Assembly: GCA_963721905.1 (NCBI GenBank) | Contig: CAVRMF010000030.1 | Location: 124,001-188,000, forward strand | Reading direction: 5' to 3' | Length of the DNA: 64,000 bases | Source of the DNA: Roseiarcus sp963721905 | GTDB taxonomy: Bacteria; Pseudomonadota; Alphaproteobacteria; Rhizobiales; Beijerinckiaceae | Shown here: positions 26,002 through 35,435 of the stretch, one piece after another | How positions within the stretch are numbered: the stretch's first letter is position 1 | Layout of the letters: every line of letters starts with the position of its first letter | The notes under the pieces: model-generated | Told to the model about the DNA's origin: nothing | What the model saw: the letters and a program-made list of their open reading frames with translations, nothing else | The model's database searches: none | Made by a program: the position numbers and the translations under genes

Positions 26002-28077
26002 ATGGCCGCCATCAGTTCCGTCGCAGATCTCACCGTCGATGGAGAGGTCGCGACCGTCACCATCAACTCGCCGCCGGTCAACGCGCTGTCGCAATCCGTT
26101 CGCGACGGCCTCAAGCGCGGCGTCGAGGCGGCCGTGGCGAACGGGGCCGCCAAGGCGATCGTCATCATCTGCGCGGGGCGAACCTTCATCGCCGGCGCCG
26201 ACATCACCGAATTCGGCAAGCCGCACGCCGCGCCCTATCTGCCCGATGTGCTCGACGTAATCGAGAACGCTTCGAAGCCGGTCGTCGCCGCGCTGCACGG
26301 AACCGCGCTTGGAGGGGGATTCGAGGTCGCGCTGACGGCGCATTATCGGATCGCCGTTCCATCCGCCAAATGCGGCCTGCCCGAGATCAAGCTCGGCCTC
26401 ATTCCCGGCGCGGGGGGCACCCAGCGCCTGCCGCGTCTCGTCGGCGTCGAGAAGGCGCTCGACATCATTCTCTCGGGAACGCCGTTCGGCGCGCGCGAGG
26501 CGAAGGAATGGGGCGTCGTCGACGAACTCGCCGAGGAAGGCGAGCTTCATGAGTCCGCGCTCGCCTTCGCCCGCCGCCTCATCGCCGAGCACGCGCCGCT
26601 GAAAAAAGTGCGCGACCGCTCGGACAAGCTGGAGCCGGCGCGCGGCCACCCGGAAATCTTCGAGGCGATCCGCAAGGCCAACGCCCGCAAGTTCCGGGGC
26701 TTCGAGGCCTGGGAGAAGGCGATCGAGTCGGTCAGGAACGCGGTCGACCTCCCGTTTGACGAGGGCGTCCTGAAGGAACGCCAGATGTTCATGGCGCTGC
26801 TGGCGACCACGCAGTCCAAGGCGCAAAGATATGTGTTTTTCGCCGAGCGGCAGACGGCCAAGATCGCCAACATCGGCCCGGACGTGCCAACAAAGCCCAT
26901 CAGAAGCGTCGGCGTCATCGGCGCCGGCACGATGGGCGGCGGCATCGCGATGAATTTCCTCTCGGCCGGGATTCCGGTCAGGATCGTCGAGACGTCGAAG
27001 GAGGCGCTCGATCGCGGCGTCGCCGTCATGCGCCGCAACTACGAGAACACAGCCAGGAAGGGCCGCCTGACGATGGCCGAAGTGGAGGAGCGGATGGGCA
27101 AGCTTGCGCCTTCGCTCGACTTCAGCGCCCTGGCTGAGGCCGATCTTGTGATCGAGGCGGTCTTCGAGAACATGGATCTCAAAAAGACCGTGTTCGAGCG
27201 GCTCGACGGCGTCGCCAAGCCCGGCGCCATCCTCGCCTCCAACACGTCCTACCTTAACATCGACGAGATCGCGGCGAAGACCAAGCGTCCCGAGGACGTG
27301 CTCGGCATGCACTTTTTCTCGCCCGCCAACGTGATGCGGCTGCTCGAGATCGTCCGCGGCGCCAAGACCTCGAAATCGGTCCTGGCGACAATTGCTGGGC
27401 TTGCGCCGAAGATCGGCAAGGTCGGGGTCGTCGTCGGCGTCTGCCACGGCTTCGTCGGCAACCGCATGCTGGCGCAGCGCCAGCGCGAGGCGATGAAGCT
27501 CATCCTCGAAGGGGCGACGCCATGGGACGTCGACCGCGTGATCGTCGACTTCGGCATGCCGATGGGGCCCTTCGCGATGAGCGATCTCGCCGGCCTCGAT
27601 ATCGGCTGGTCGGCGGAGACGTCGAAGCGCTCGACCATCCGCGAGATTCTGTGCGAGGAGGGACGGCGAGGCCAAAAGACCGGCGCGGGCTTCTACGACT
27701 ACGACGAGGCGCGCAACGCCAAGCCGTCGGCCCATGTCGAGGAGATCATCCGCAAATTCGCGGCGTCCAAGGGCGTCGCGCAGCGCGAGATCGCCGACGC
27801 CGAGATTCTCGAGCGCTGCACCTATCCGATGATCAACGAGGGCGCGAAGATTCTCACGGAGGGCAAGGCGCAGCGCGCCTCCGACATCGACATCGTCTGG
27901 ATCTACGGCTACGGCTGGCCGGTCTATCGCGGCGGCCCCATGTTCTACGCCGACACGGTCGGCCTCAAGACGGTGCTCGACAAGCTCAGCGAATTCGAGG
28001 CGAAATTTGGTGACGACTTCAAACCCGCGCCGCTGTTGGAGACGCTCGCCGCCGAAGGCAAGAGCTTCACGCAATGA
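26002..28077 (+). CDS. Bifunctional enoyl-CoA hydratase / 3-hydroxyacyl-CoA dehydrogenase (FadB/FadJ-type)
   Basis: A 691-residue beta-oxidation multienzyme. The N-terminal crotonase domain covers residues about 1-190 (FIAGADITEFGKP, LHGTALGGGFEVAL, GLIPGAGGTQRLPRL). The NAD-binding dehydrogenase begins near residue 300 with VGVIGAGTMGGGIAMNF. The HFFSPANVMRLLEIV segment carries the catalytic His, and two C-terminal helical domains follow. The ATG at 26002 has GGAGGAACCCC directly before it; earlier in-frame starts are not needed. The partner thiolase is 0.6 kb downstream, with a DUF559 gene and two palindromic repeats between them. Confidence 0.94.
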   Translation: MAAISSVADLTVDGEVATVTINSPPVNALSQSVRDGLKRGVEAAVANGAAKAIVIICAGRTFIAGADITEFGKPHAAPYLPDVLDVIENASKPVVAALHGTALGGGFEVALTAHYRIAVPSAKCGLPEIKLGLIPGAGGTQRLPRLVGVEKALDIILSGTPFGAREAKEWGVVDELAEEGELHESALAFARRLIAEHAPLKKVRDRSDKLEPARGHPEIFEAIRKANARKFRGFEAWEKAIESVRNAVDLPFDEGVLKERQMFMALLATTQSKAQRYVFFAERQTAKIANIGPDVPTKPIRSVGVIGAGTMGGGIAMNFLSAGIPVRIVETSKEALDRGVAVMRRNYENTARKGRLTMAEVEERMGKLAPSLDFSALAEADLVIEAVFENMDLKKTVFERLDGVAKPGAILASNTSYLNIDEIAAKTKRPEDVLGMHFFSPANVMRLLEIVRGAKTSKSVLATIAGLAPKIGKVGVVVGVCHGFVGNRMLAQRQREAMKLILEGATPWDVDRVIVDFGMPMGPFAMSDLAGLDIGWSAETSKRSTIREILCEEGRRGQKTGAGFYDYDEARNAKPSAHVEEIIRKFAASKGVAQREIADAEILERCTYPMINEGAKILTEGKAQRASDIDIVWIYGYGWPVYRGGPMFYADTVGLKTVLDKLSEFEAKFGDDFKPAPLLETLAAEGKSFTQ

Positions 28078-28102
28078 GAGCGTTTACTCACGCATCGGCA
28101 CT

Positions 28103-28153
28103 CCTTCCCCCTCGGGGGGAAGGTGGCGCGCCGCAGGCGCGACGGATGAGGGC
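28103..28153. repeat. Dispersed palindromic repeat family B, copy 1
   Basis: The unit reads CCTTCCCCCTCGGGGGGAAG, then GTGGCG, a GC-rich arm and GGATGAGGG. The first half is a hairpin. Other copies are at 28556, 30849, 37607 and 38876, in both orientations. It follows the FadB-like stop by about 25 bases and may help terminate that transcript. Confidence 0.75.
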
Positions 28154-28186
28154 GGCGAGAGAGTCTGCCGGATCAGGGGCGGCCCG

Positions 28187-28679
28187 ATGAAGACCGACGA
28201 GGGCGTCTCGGCGAACCAGCGCGGCCGCGCCCGCGCGATGCGCCGTGCGCCGACCGACGCCGAACGTCGCCTGTGGCGCCTCCTGCGCGATCGCCGGCTG
28301 AATGGCCTCAAGTTTCGCAGGCAAGTTCCAGTCGGACCCTACATCGTCGACTTTCTTTCCGTTGGAGCGAGACTGATCGTCGAGGCCGACGGATCTGGGC
28401 ACAATGAAAGTCCTCACGACGAGGTTCGCGACGCCTCCCTCGCTCGCGTCGGCTGGAAGGTGCTTCGCTTCTGGAACTATGACGTCTTGCAGAACCGCGA
28501 GAGCGTGCTCGACACGATTCTTGCACACGCCGGCCTCCTCAGTGAGCCGCCCTTACCCTCATCCGGCGCTTCGCGCCACCTTCTCCCAGAGGGAGAAGGG
28601 AGTCGCACCTCTCCGCGTGCAAGAGAGAACCGGGACGAGGGGGATCAACCATCAATGAACAAAGACTCGGAGAACCACC

Positions 28680-28687
<8 letters not shown>
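28187..28687 (+). CDS. DUF559 (Vsr-like endonuclease fold) protein
   Basis: A 166-residue protein. The core, residues about 10-115, has the DUF559 pattern RRAPTDAERRLWRLLRDRRL, then KFRRQVPVGPYIVDF, with the acidic residues of VEADGSGH and the WKVLRFWNYDVL end. This fold is related to very-short-patch-repair endonucleases, but the role of stand-alone DUF559 proteins is unknown. The last 45 residues are translated across palindromic repeat B copy 2 and are low-complexity, so they are probably not structured. The stop overlaps the thiolase start by eight bases. It is an intruder between the fadB-like and thiolase genes. Confidence 0.8.
28556..28600. repeat. Dispersed palindromic repeat family B, copy 2 (inverted)
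   Basis: CCCTCATCCGGCGCTTCGCG followed by CCACCTTCTCCCAGAGGGAG and AAGGG is the reverse orientation of copy 1. The copy lies inside the 3' end of the DUF559 gene, so that gene is enclosed by two inverted copies. Confidence 0.75.
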
Positions 28688-29882
<1,195 letters not shown>

Positions 29883-29906
29883 GAGTTTCGCCTGGGGGCC
29901 GTAGGT

Positions 29907-30848
29907 TTGAACGATCCGCAGCTCATGGCGCCGCTCGCGGCCTATCATGGCCAAAAGCCGGCGGCGCCGGCATGGTTCTACGAGGCGATTTCGCATGAGC
30001 CGGAGCGGACCTTCGTCGAACTCGAAGGCGCCAAGATCGAGGCTCTCGCCTGGGGCGAGCGCGGAAAGCCAGGCCTGATTTTTCTGCACGGCGGCGCGGC
30101 GCACGCCGACTGGTGGTCGTTCATCGCGCCGTTCTTTGCGCGCGAGCGGCGAGTCGTGGCGCCGACCTTCACCGGCATGGGGCGCTCGGACTGGCGGGAC
30201 GCCTATAAGTTCGAGCAGCTCGTGCGCGAGGCGCGCGAGGCGGGCCGCATGGGCGGTGCGTTCGACGCCGGACCGCCGATCGTCGTCGGCCATTCATTCG
30301 GCGGGAGGGCAGCGATGGGCCTGGCGCGCGATTTCGGCGACGAGTTCGCCGGCGCCGTGATGGTCGATCCGCCCTTCTTTGCGCCGCAGAACGTCCGTCC
30401 GCGCTCGCCGCCGCGCGCGGCCCGCGCGCGCCGGGTGCAACATTCGCTGTCGGCGATCGTCGCCCGTTTCCGTCTTCAGCCGGCGCAGCGCTGCGACAAC
30501 CCCTTCATTCTCGATCTCATCGCGCGCCGCTCGGCGCATGAGGTCGTGGACGCCGACGGCAAGCCCGGCTGGGCCCTTTGCTTCGACCCCCATTTCTGGG
30601 AAAAATTCGCCTGGGTCGACGCCGCGCCGATCGTCGCGGCCGCCCGCTGTCCGATGGCGCTCATTCGCGGCACAAAGTCGAAGCTCATGCACGACGTTGA
30701 CGCCGATTACCTCATGAGCCTTCTCGCGCCGGGCTCGCCCCATATCGTGATCCCCGAGGCCGAGCACCACGTGATGATCGACCAGCCGCTGGCCTTCGTC
30801 TCCGCGCTCCGCGCGCTGCTCACGGCATGGCCCGCGGCGGGGACATGA
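29907..30848 (+). CDS. Alpha/beta hydrolase
   Basis: A 313-residue alpha/beta-fold hydrolase. The HGGAAHADWW oxyanion segment lies around residues 61-70, the nucleophile elbow is VVGHSFGGRAA, and the catalytic His lies near the end in EAEHHVMIDQP. The frame opens with TTG at 29907; an ATG at 29925 is an alternative start without a clear ribosome site. It follows the thiolase by 24 bases. About 60 residues of its C-terminal part recur, diverged, at 31634-31816, on the other side of a toxin-antitoxin module. Confidence 0.83.
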   Translation: MNDPQLMAPLAAYHGQKPAAPAWFYEAISHEPERTFVELEGAKIEALAWGERGKPGLIFLHGGAAHADWWSFIAPFFARERRVVAPTFTGMGRSDWRDAYKFEQLVREAREAGRMGGAFDAGPPIVVGHSFGGRAAMGLARDFGDEFAGAVMVDPPFFAPQNVRPRSPPRAARARRVQHSLSAIVARFRLQPAQRCDNPFILDLIARRSAHEVVDADGKPGWALCFDPHFWEKFAWVDAAPIVAAARCPMALIRGTKSKLMHDVDADYLMSLLAPGSPHIVIPEAEHHVMIDQPLAFVSALRALLTAWPAAGT

Positions 30849-30900
30849 CCCTTCTCCCCTTGCGGGAGAAGGTGGCCGGCGAAGCCGGCCGGATGAGGGG
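30849..30900. repeat. Dispersed palindromic repeat family B, copy 3
   Basis: CCCTTCTCCCCTTGCGGGAG then AAGGTGGCCGGCGAAGCCGG and CCGGATGAGGGG. It starts directly at the stop of the hydrolase gene and is followed by a further GC-rich arm (CCGCGCCGC). It separates the hydrolase from the convergent antitoxin gene. Confidence 0.75.
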
Positions 30901-30935
30901 TCCGCGCCGCTAGGCGCGCTTCAGGAGGCGCGGGC

Positions 30936-31256
30936 TCAGGCGACCCGGCGGCGCTTCGACGTTGGTCCCGATGGCGTCGGGCGCGCAGTGAGCGTCAGGC
31001 CCAAGGCGCGAACGATGCGCATGACGGTGCTGAATTCGGGATTGCCGGTCTCGCCTAGCGCCTTATAGAGGCTCTCGCGGTTCAATCCGGCGATCCTCGC
31101 AATCTCGCTCATCCCCCGCGCGCGCGCGACGAGGCCGAGGGCGTCGCGCACGAAATCCGCATCGCCGGTCTCGAGCGCCGCCGAAATGTAAGCGACCTGA
31201 CGGTCTTCCGTGTCGAGATAGTCGGCGGCGTCAAATCGGGTTGTCTTGAGCATCAC
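30936..31256 (-). CDS. Addiction-module antidote protein (HTH antitoxin)
   Basis: A 106-residue antitoxin of the HigA-like addiction-module antidote family. The opening TTRFDAADYLDTEDRQVAYI is typical. A compact HTH follows (MSEIARIAGLNRESLYKALG, residues about 49-68) and then the STVMRIVRALGLTLTA end. It overlaps the toxin gene by four bases (31253-31256) and comes second in the operon. It would bind the toxin and the operon promoter. Confidence 0.9.
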   Translation of the reverse strand: MMLKTTRFDAADYLDTEDRQVAYISAALETGDADFVRDALGLVARARGMSEIARIAGLNRESLYKALGETGNPEFSTVMRIVRALGLTLTARPTPSGPTSKRRRVA

Positions 31257-31543
31257 AAGGTCTCCGCCAGCATCCGAGCCCGCTGGATGTCTTGTCGCTG
31301 CGCGCGCTTGTCACCCCCGCACAACAGAATCACAATCTGCGCTCCACGGTGAAAATAATAGATTCGGTATCCTGGCCCGTAGGGAATGCGCATTTCCATG
31401 ACGCCTTTGCCGACGCTTCTCACATCACCGGGATTTCCCTGCTCCATCCGACGGATGCGGGCGACGATCCGCGCGACGGCGTTGGCGTCCCTGAGACCGT
31501 GCAGCCAGGCAGAGAACTCTTCCGTCTGGCGCACGTCGATCAT
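31253..31543 (-). CDS. RelE/HigB-type toxin
   Basis: A 96-residue toxin of the RelE/ParE superfamily, phage-derived Gp49-like or HigB type. Recognisable parts are FSAWLHGLRDANAVARIVAR, GKGVMEMRIPYGPGYRIYYF and ILLCGGDKRAQRQDI. Members cleave mRNA at the ribosome. The toxin comes before the antitoxin. The reading frame is intact, unlike higB at 10.5 kb. A near-consensus promoter lies just upstream, only a dozen bases before the ATG. Confidence 0.9.
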   Translation of the reverse strand: MIDVRQTEEFSAWLHGLRDANAVARIVARIRRMEQGNPGDVRSVGKGVMEMRIPYGPGYRIYYFHRGAQIVILLCGGDKRAQRQDIQRARMLAETL

Positions 31544-31554
31544 GAGGGAGGGAG

Positions 31555-31599
31555 AATGTAGTCTATAGGCGACAGACCGTCAAGCAACCGATAGGCGAC
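31555..31599 (-). promoter_or_regulatory. Promoter and direct-repeat operator of the toxin-antitoxin pair
   Basis: On the minus strand TTGACG (31583-31578) and TACATT (31560-31555) are 17 bases apart. The decamers TATAGGCGAC (31564-31573) and GATAGGCGAC (31590-31599) are direct repeats 26 bases apart that overlap the spacer and the region upstream of the -35. They are likely antitoxin-binding sites. The toxin ATG is only 12 bases after the -10, so the message is probably leaderless. Confidence 0.6.
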
Positions 31600-31633
31600 T
31601 CGCGGTCGTCTCCGCCGCTCATTTTACCGCCTC

Positions 31634-31816
31634 GCGCTCATCCGCGAGGCGAAGTCGCAACTCTTCAAGGCCGACGACGCCGACTGCCTCTTGAGCCTCA
31701 TCGCCCCGGGTTCACCCCATATCGTGATCCCCGAGGCCGAGCACCACGTGATGATCGACCAGCCGCTCGCCTTCGTCGCCGCGTTGAGGGCGCTGCTCGC
31801 GGCGTGGCCGTCGGCG
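31634..31816 (+). pseudogene. Diverged duplicate of the hydrolase C-terminus
   Basis: The translation ALIREAKSQL, then LLSLIAPGSPHIVIPEAEHH and VMIDQPLAFVAALRALLAAW closely matches the C-terminal 60 residues of the hydrolase at 29907-30848. The central part is nearly identical at DNA level, and the flanks have diverged. No N-terminal part is present. The frame continues directly into the HD-HSP90 gene, so the remnant now forms that gene's apparent N-terminus. Confidence 0.75.
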
Positions 31817-34491
31817 ACAAAAGACGAAGCACTGGCTTCGGCCTCTCGTAGGCAACCCAGCGTGCGGAGACGTCGCCTTGCTCAAATTCCTCAGGACTGT
31901 CATTGGCTTACCGTACATGACGTAAGCCACTGTCATCAGCTGTGGCATGTTGCTTCAGCAATATGCGGGAGCGAATATATTCTTAATCCACTTGAAGGTT
32001 TTGTTTTTGGTTCGGCTTTCCTTATCCACGATGCGGGACTTACGGCTGGTGCCTATGAAGGCGGTATTAAAGCGTTGAAAGACACTGTTTCTTACAAGGA
32101 AAAATTGAGCATTGAGGTCAATCGCGATCTTGGCGTTGATGCGCCTGCGAGGCAATCTATCGAGCAGGCGACTGAAATACAGAAATCGAGGGCTTTATTT
32201 GCGCTGCTCCGCGAACTGCACGCCCATAGGGCACAAGAATTACTGAATCAGCAGTATCGTCATCCTGTATTAAAGCTATCTTGGACTCTGGTTCCCCTTG
32301 ATCTATTGTCCGATGTCGGCGAAATAATTGGAAAGGTTGCCGCCAGTCATCACTGGAACATCGGTCGAGTTGATCGTGAATTTCGGGAACCAGCCACTCC
32401 TCTGGCGTCATTTCCTGAATGGACCATTGACGCCTTGAAGCTTGGTTGCATTTTGCGTTGCGCGGACGCTTGCGCAATTGACGAGAGGCTCAGTCCGGTG
32501 ATGGCGTTTGTGTTGGAGGAACCCCTCGGCGAGTCGCGCGATCATTGGCTATTTCAGTCTCACCTGAAGCCGGCGTACCTGCGTTCAGGAGAAGACGCAC
32601 TTGTTTTTGAGTCGAAACACCCGTTCCGGCGGGACAGCATGGACTCGTGGTGGCTCGCCTACGATGGAATCAATCTTGCGGATCGTGAGCTACGCGACGC
32701 GGACCGCTTATTGAAGCGCCAGGAGCGCCAGGGGGGACGCCGACAGAACATTGCCCTCGCTGCAAAGCGGGTCGAGGGTGCGGGGAATCCTGCGATACTA
32801 AAGGGCTACGTTACCGTTGATGGCTGGACCCCTGTTGAAACCAAAGTTCGTATTAGTGACCCTTCTGCGTTGGTAGAGCTTTTTGGCGGCAAACAACTCT
32901 ACGGAAATGACTTCACCGCGCCTATTAGAGAGCTGATTCAAAACGCTGCCGACGCTGTCCGTAACCGCCGCCTGGAACAGGGATACGGGGCATCCAGCAG
33001 CGAGAAGGGGGGTGAAATCAAGATTTCAATTCTCAATTCCGGCTCCCATTGGGTCTTGCAAGTCATAGATGACGGTCTAGGCATGCCGGGAGATGTCATG
33101 ACAGGCGAGTTTTTGGATTTTGGAAAATCTCTTTGGCGTTCGGATAGGTTGGCTTCACTTTATCCGGGATTGATTTCTAATCCAAAATTCAACCCGACCG
33201 GCCGTTTTGGGATTGGATTTTACGCGAGCTTTATGCTCGGTAGAAGGATAAAAGTGATGAGCAAGCCGTATGACGGCGGACTCGCGGAGAGAAAGGTCTT
33301 GCACTTCGTCGATGTTCGAGGAAGAGCAGAGTTCCGAGCATACGACTCGACATTGGATGGTAATTGGGGTTACGGGGAATCGACAATTATTGAAGTTGAC
33401 ATCAAAGATGAGGCTTGGGTATCTAGAGTAGCAAGACTTTCTCTTCACGGTCGGTTTGAAAAAACAATTTTGGAAACCGAGGCGCAGTTTTGGGATTTTT
33501 TTCTTTTGACTTTAAAAAGGCTTGCTTTTTGCTTGGACGTGCGCGTATTAGTTACGACGCGCCATTCGCAAATAATGTTGTATTGAACAATATAGATATA
33601 TTTGACTTACCAGATTTCGGATTTGCTAGAGAATTAAATAACGTCTTTGGCGAAGATGGCATGCACTGCGCGATTCCAGAAGAATTACTCTCACTCGTTG
33701 ATTTTATAGGCGATAAGGAAGACAAAAGTAGGGGAACTGTTGCGAATGATAACTTTATTTATGGAGTTTATCATATCGGCGGCCTTACAGTTTTCAATGC
33801 TGATGGCGGGGGAATTGTTGGAGCGAGGTCTGTTACGGGAGTTCACCTAGCTACGCCAGTAACTGTTTCCCGTCACTCCGCGAGGCGGGCTGTCCAAAAC
33901 TCGGTGCTGCTTGAATGGGCCGAGAGACAAAAGAAATTACTAGACACTGTCGAGCAGTCTCACCGTAAAATGGCAGAAGCCTTATTATCATTGTATGATC
34001 TCGGCCTGGGCTTAGGAGACAGGTATTTCTTACTTGATATAAAAACTCAGATTGTCTTCTTCAGTAGGATGAATTTTAACGAAGGAGACGCGATATTTAT
34101 TTGTCGCCAGCGCCACCCATTGGTCAACAAAGTTGAATTAGGCCCGATGCAAAATATCTTCACGTTTTGCGATCACAAGCATAAACAGTTGTCCGATCGC
34201 TTCACATATGTACTACAATTTAACTCAAGCATGCACGGAGGGTATGGTCTAGTGGAGTTGTTCGGCAAAGACTATTCAACTGAGCCTAAAACCGCCTTCG
34301 GCCAGCTCCGCGCCGAAGTTCGACGGCGAGGGCTCGATCTGCTGAGATCCGACGTGCGTGCGGAGGCGATCGGCAGGTACACCGGCCCAAAAGGAGGCGG
34401 GAATGACATCTTTTTCAACCCAAAGATCAGACGTGGGATGACGATTGAAGCCTTCGGGATTGTTGTCGACGTAGTCGCTGGGACAAGCTGA
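31691..34491 (+). CDS. HD-domain plus HSP90-like (GHKL) ATPase protein, frameshifted, N-terminus replaced
   Basis: A large, AT-richer gene. Residues about 70-270 (from the TTG at 31691) hold an HD phosphohydrolase-like domain: LTVHDVSHCHQLW and FLIHDAGLTAGAY. An HSP90-type ATPase follows with all the nucleotide-site motifs: IRELIQNAADAVRN (the N box, near 411), VIDDGLGMPG (near 460) and GRFGIGFYASFM (near 505). Read literally, the frame ends at 33586. The next frame (to 34491) continues the protein (YDAPFANNVVLNNIDIFDLP) but lacks a plausible start, so one base is probably missing near 33540-33560. The first 40-60 residues derive from a duplicated hydrolase tail, so the authentic start seems lost. 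Function unknown; an immunity or stress role is inferred from domains and context. Confidence 0.7.
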
Positions 34492-34673
34492 CGCAGACCC
34501 TGATGATCATGCGCTTTTTGAAAGGCGGCACGCGTTCTTGATCGTGAAGGTTTCAGCCGCGCGACGGTGCCGTTAAGAGCAGGATCGCCCCGTGCCAAAT
34601 GTCCCGCCCTTTTCTCCCTCTTTGAGCCGCAGGACCAAGACGCAAGCCTCAACTTTGATAAGTTCGACCTGTT

Positions 34674-34688
34674 GAACAGAACAAGAAC
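34674..34688 (+). promoter_or_regulatory. Candidate LexA (SOS) box
   Basis: GAACAGAACAAGAAC fits the alphaproteobacterial LexA site GAAC-N7-GAAC exactly, within a longer TTGAACAGAACAAGAACA match to sites known upstream of imuA-type genes. It lies 75-89 bases before the ATG of the HTH gene at 34763, in an otherwise gene-free 271-base stretch. DNA-damage control of that gene is inferred. Confidence 0.55.
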
Positions 34689-34762
34689 AATTTCTTGGAG
34701 TCCGACAGAACCTGTGGTAAATTGCCCTTCGTCAGCCGATCCCCGGCGCCGGAGAAATCAGC

Positions 34763-35251
34763 ATGACCGAGGAACCCGCACCCCCCTCTCAGCGCGCCGA
34801 AGTGCGGGCCGCGATGAAGAGGCGCCGGACGAAAGGCTTTGACCGGCGGGAGGCGATTTTCGATCTCTTCGTTTCCGACTTTTCACATCAGCAGATCGCG
34901 AAGGCGCTCAATGCGAGCACGGCCACCGTCCGGCGCATCGTCGACACCGCCGTCGCCGATCGGCGGCTCGACGCGCCCGAGCGCTTCGCCCGCGTTCAGG
35001 TCGCGCGTCTGTCGAAGGCGCGCTCGCATGCCGACGACAGGCTCGAGCGGGGCGACATCCGGGCCTTCACGCCCTATTTGAAAATCGTCGCTGCGCTCGA
35101 CCGCTATCACCGCATCGCCGCGCGAGGGCTTCCTCAACGGCTTGAACACACTGAAGATGTGCTGTCCGCGCCGCCGCCAATGCTCGCCCCTCCCCGCCCG
35201 GCGCCGCCCGACCCCGGGCCGGCCGCGGAAGTTGCAGATTTTGGCGCCTAA
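34763..35251 (+). CDS. Small helix-turn-helix protein, function unknown
   Basis: A 162-residue protein with a homeodomain-like HTH around residues 33-60 (DFSHQQIAKALNASTATVRR). A basic helical segment follows (ARLSKARSHADDRLERGD, then FTPYLKIVAALDRYHRI), and the tail is proline-rich. The HTH plus the YLKIVAALDRYH segment resembles phage terminase small subunits, but no other phage gene is nearby. It is preceded by GGAGAAATCAGC and by a candidate LexA box. The last seven residues are encoded by the first of two 59-bp direct repeats. Confidence 0.65.
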   Translation: MTEEPAPPSQRAEVRAAMKRRRTKGFDRREAIFDLFVSDFSHQQIAKALNASTATVRRIVDTAVADRRLDAPERFARVQVARLSKARSHADDRLERGDIRAFTPYLKIVAALDRYHRIAARGLPQRLEHTEDVLSAPPPMLAPPRPAPPDPGPAAEVADFGA

Positions 35252-35430
35252 CGCTTTGAAATCACTTACGAGGCGGCGGATTCGCGCGCGCCCGTCCGTA
35301 GGGCGCGGTCGCTGACCGCGCCGCCGCGCTCGGCGAGCGCGGCTACAAGCGACCGCCCAGCGCCCGACCCCGCGGAAGTTCCAGATTTCGGCGCCTAAGG
35401 AGTTGAAATCGCTCGGCAGACGACGGATTC
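35225..35430. repeat. Pair of 59-bp direct repeats enclosing a palindromic repeat
   Basis: Copies at 35225-35283 and 35372-35430 share GCGGAAGTT, CAGATTT, GGCGCCTAA, TTGAAATC and CGGATTC at the same spacing. Between them lies the dispersed palindrome also seen at 20759 (CGTAG to CTACA, 35297-35347). A further partial match, TTGCACATATTGGCGCCTAA, occurs at 61661-61680. The first copy supplies the stop of the HTH gene, and the second abuts the end of pbpC. Confidence 0.75.
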
Positions 35431-35435
35431 TCCGC

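Noticed and set aside
25939..28074. A 711-codon open frame antisense to the FadB-like gene
   Set aside because: The sense strand encodes a fully recognisable multienzyme; the antisense frame is a by-product of high GC codon use, with Arg/Ala/His-rich translation and no motifs.
33490..34491. A separate gene downstream of the HD-HSP90 frame
   Set aside because: It would start at a TTG without a ribosome site inside the upstream coding sequence and reads as the direct continuation of the ATPase protein, so a frameshift is more likely.
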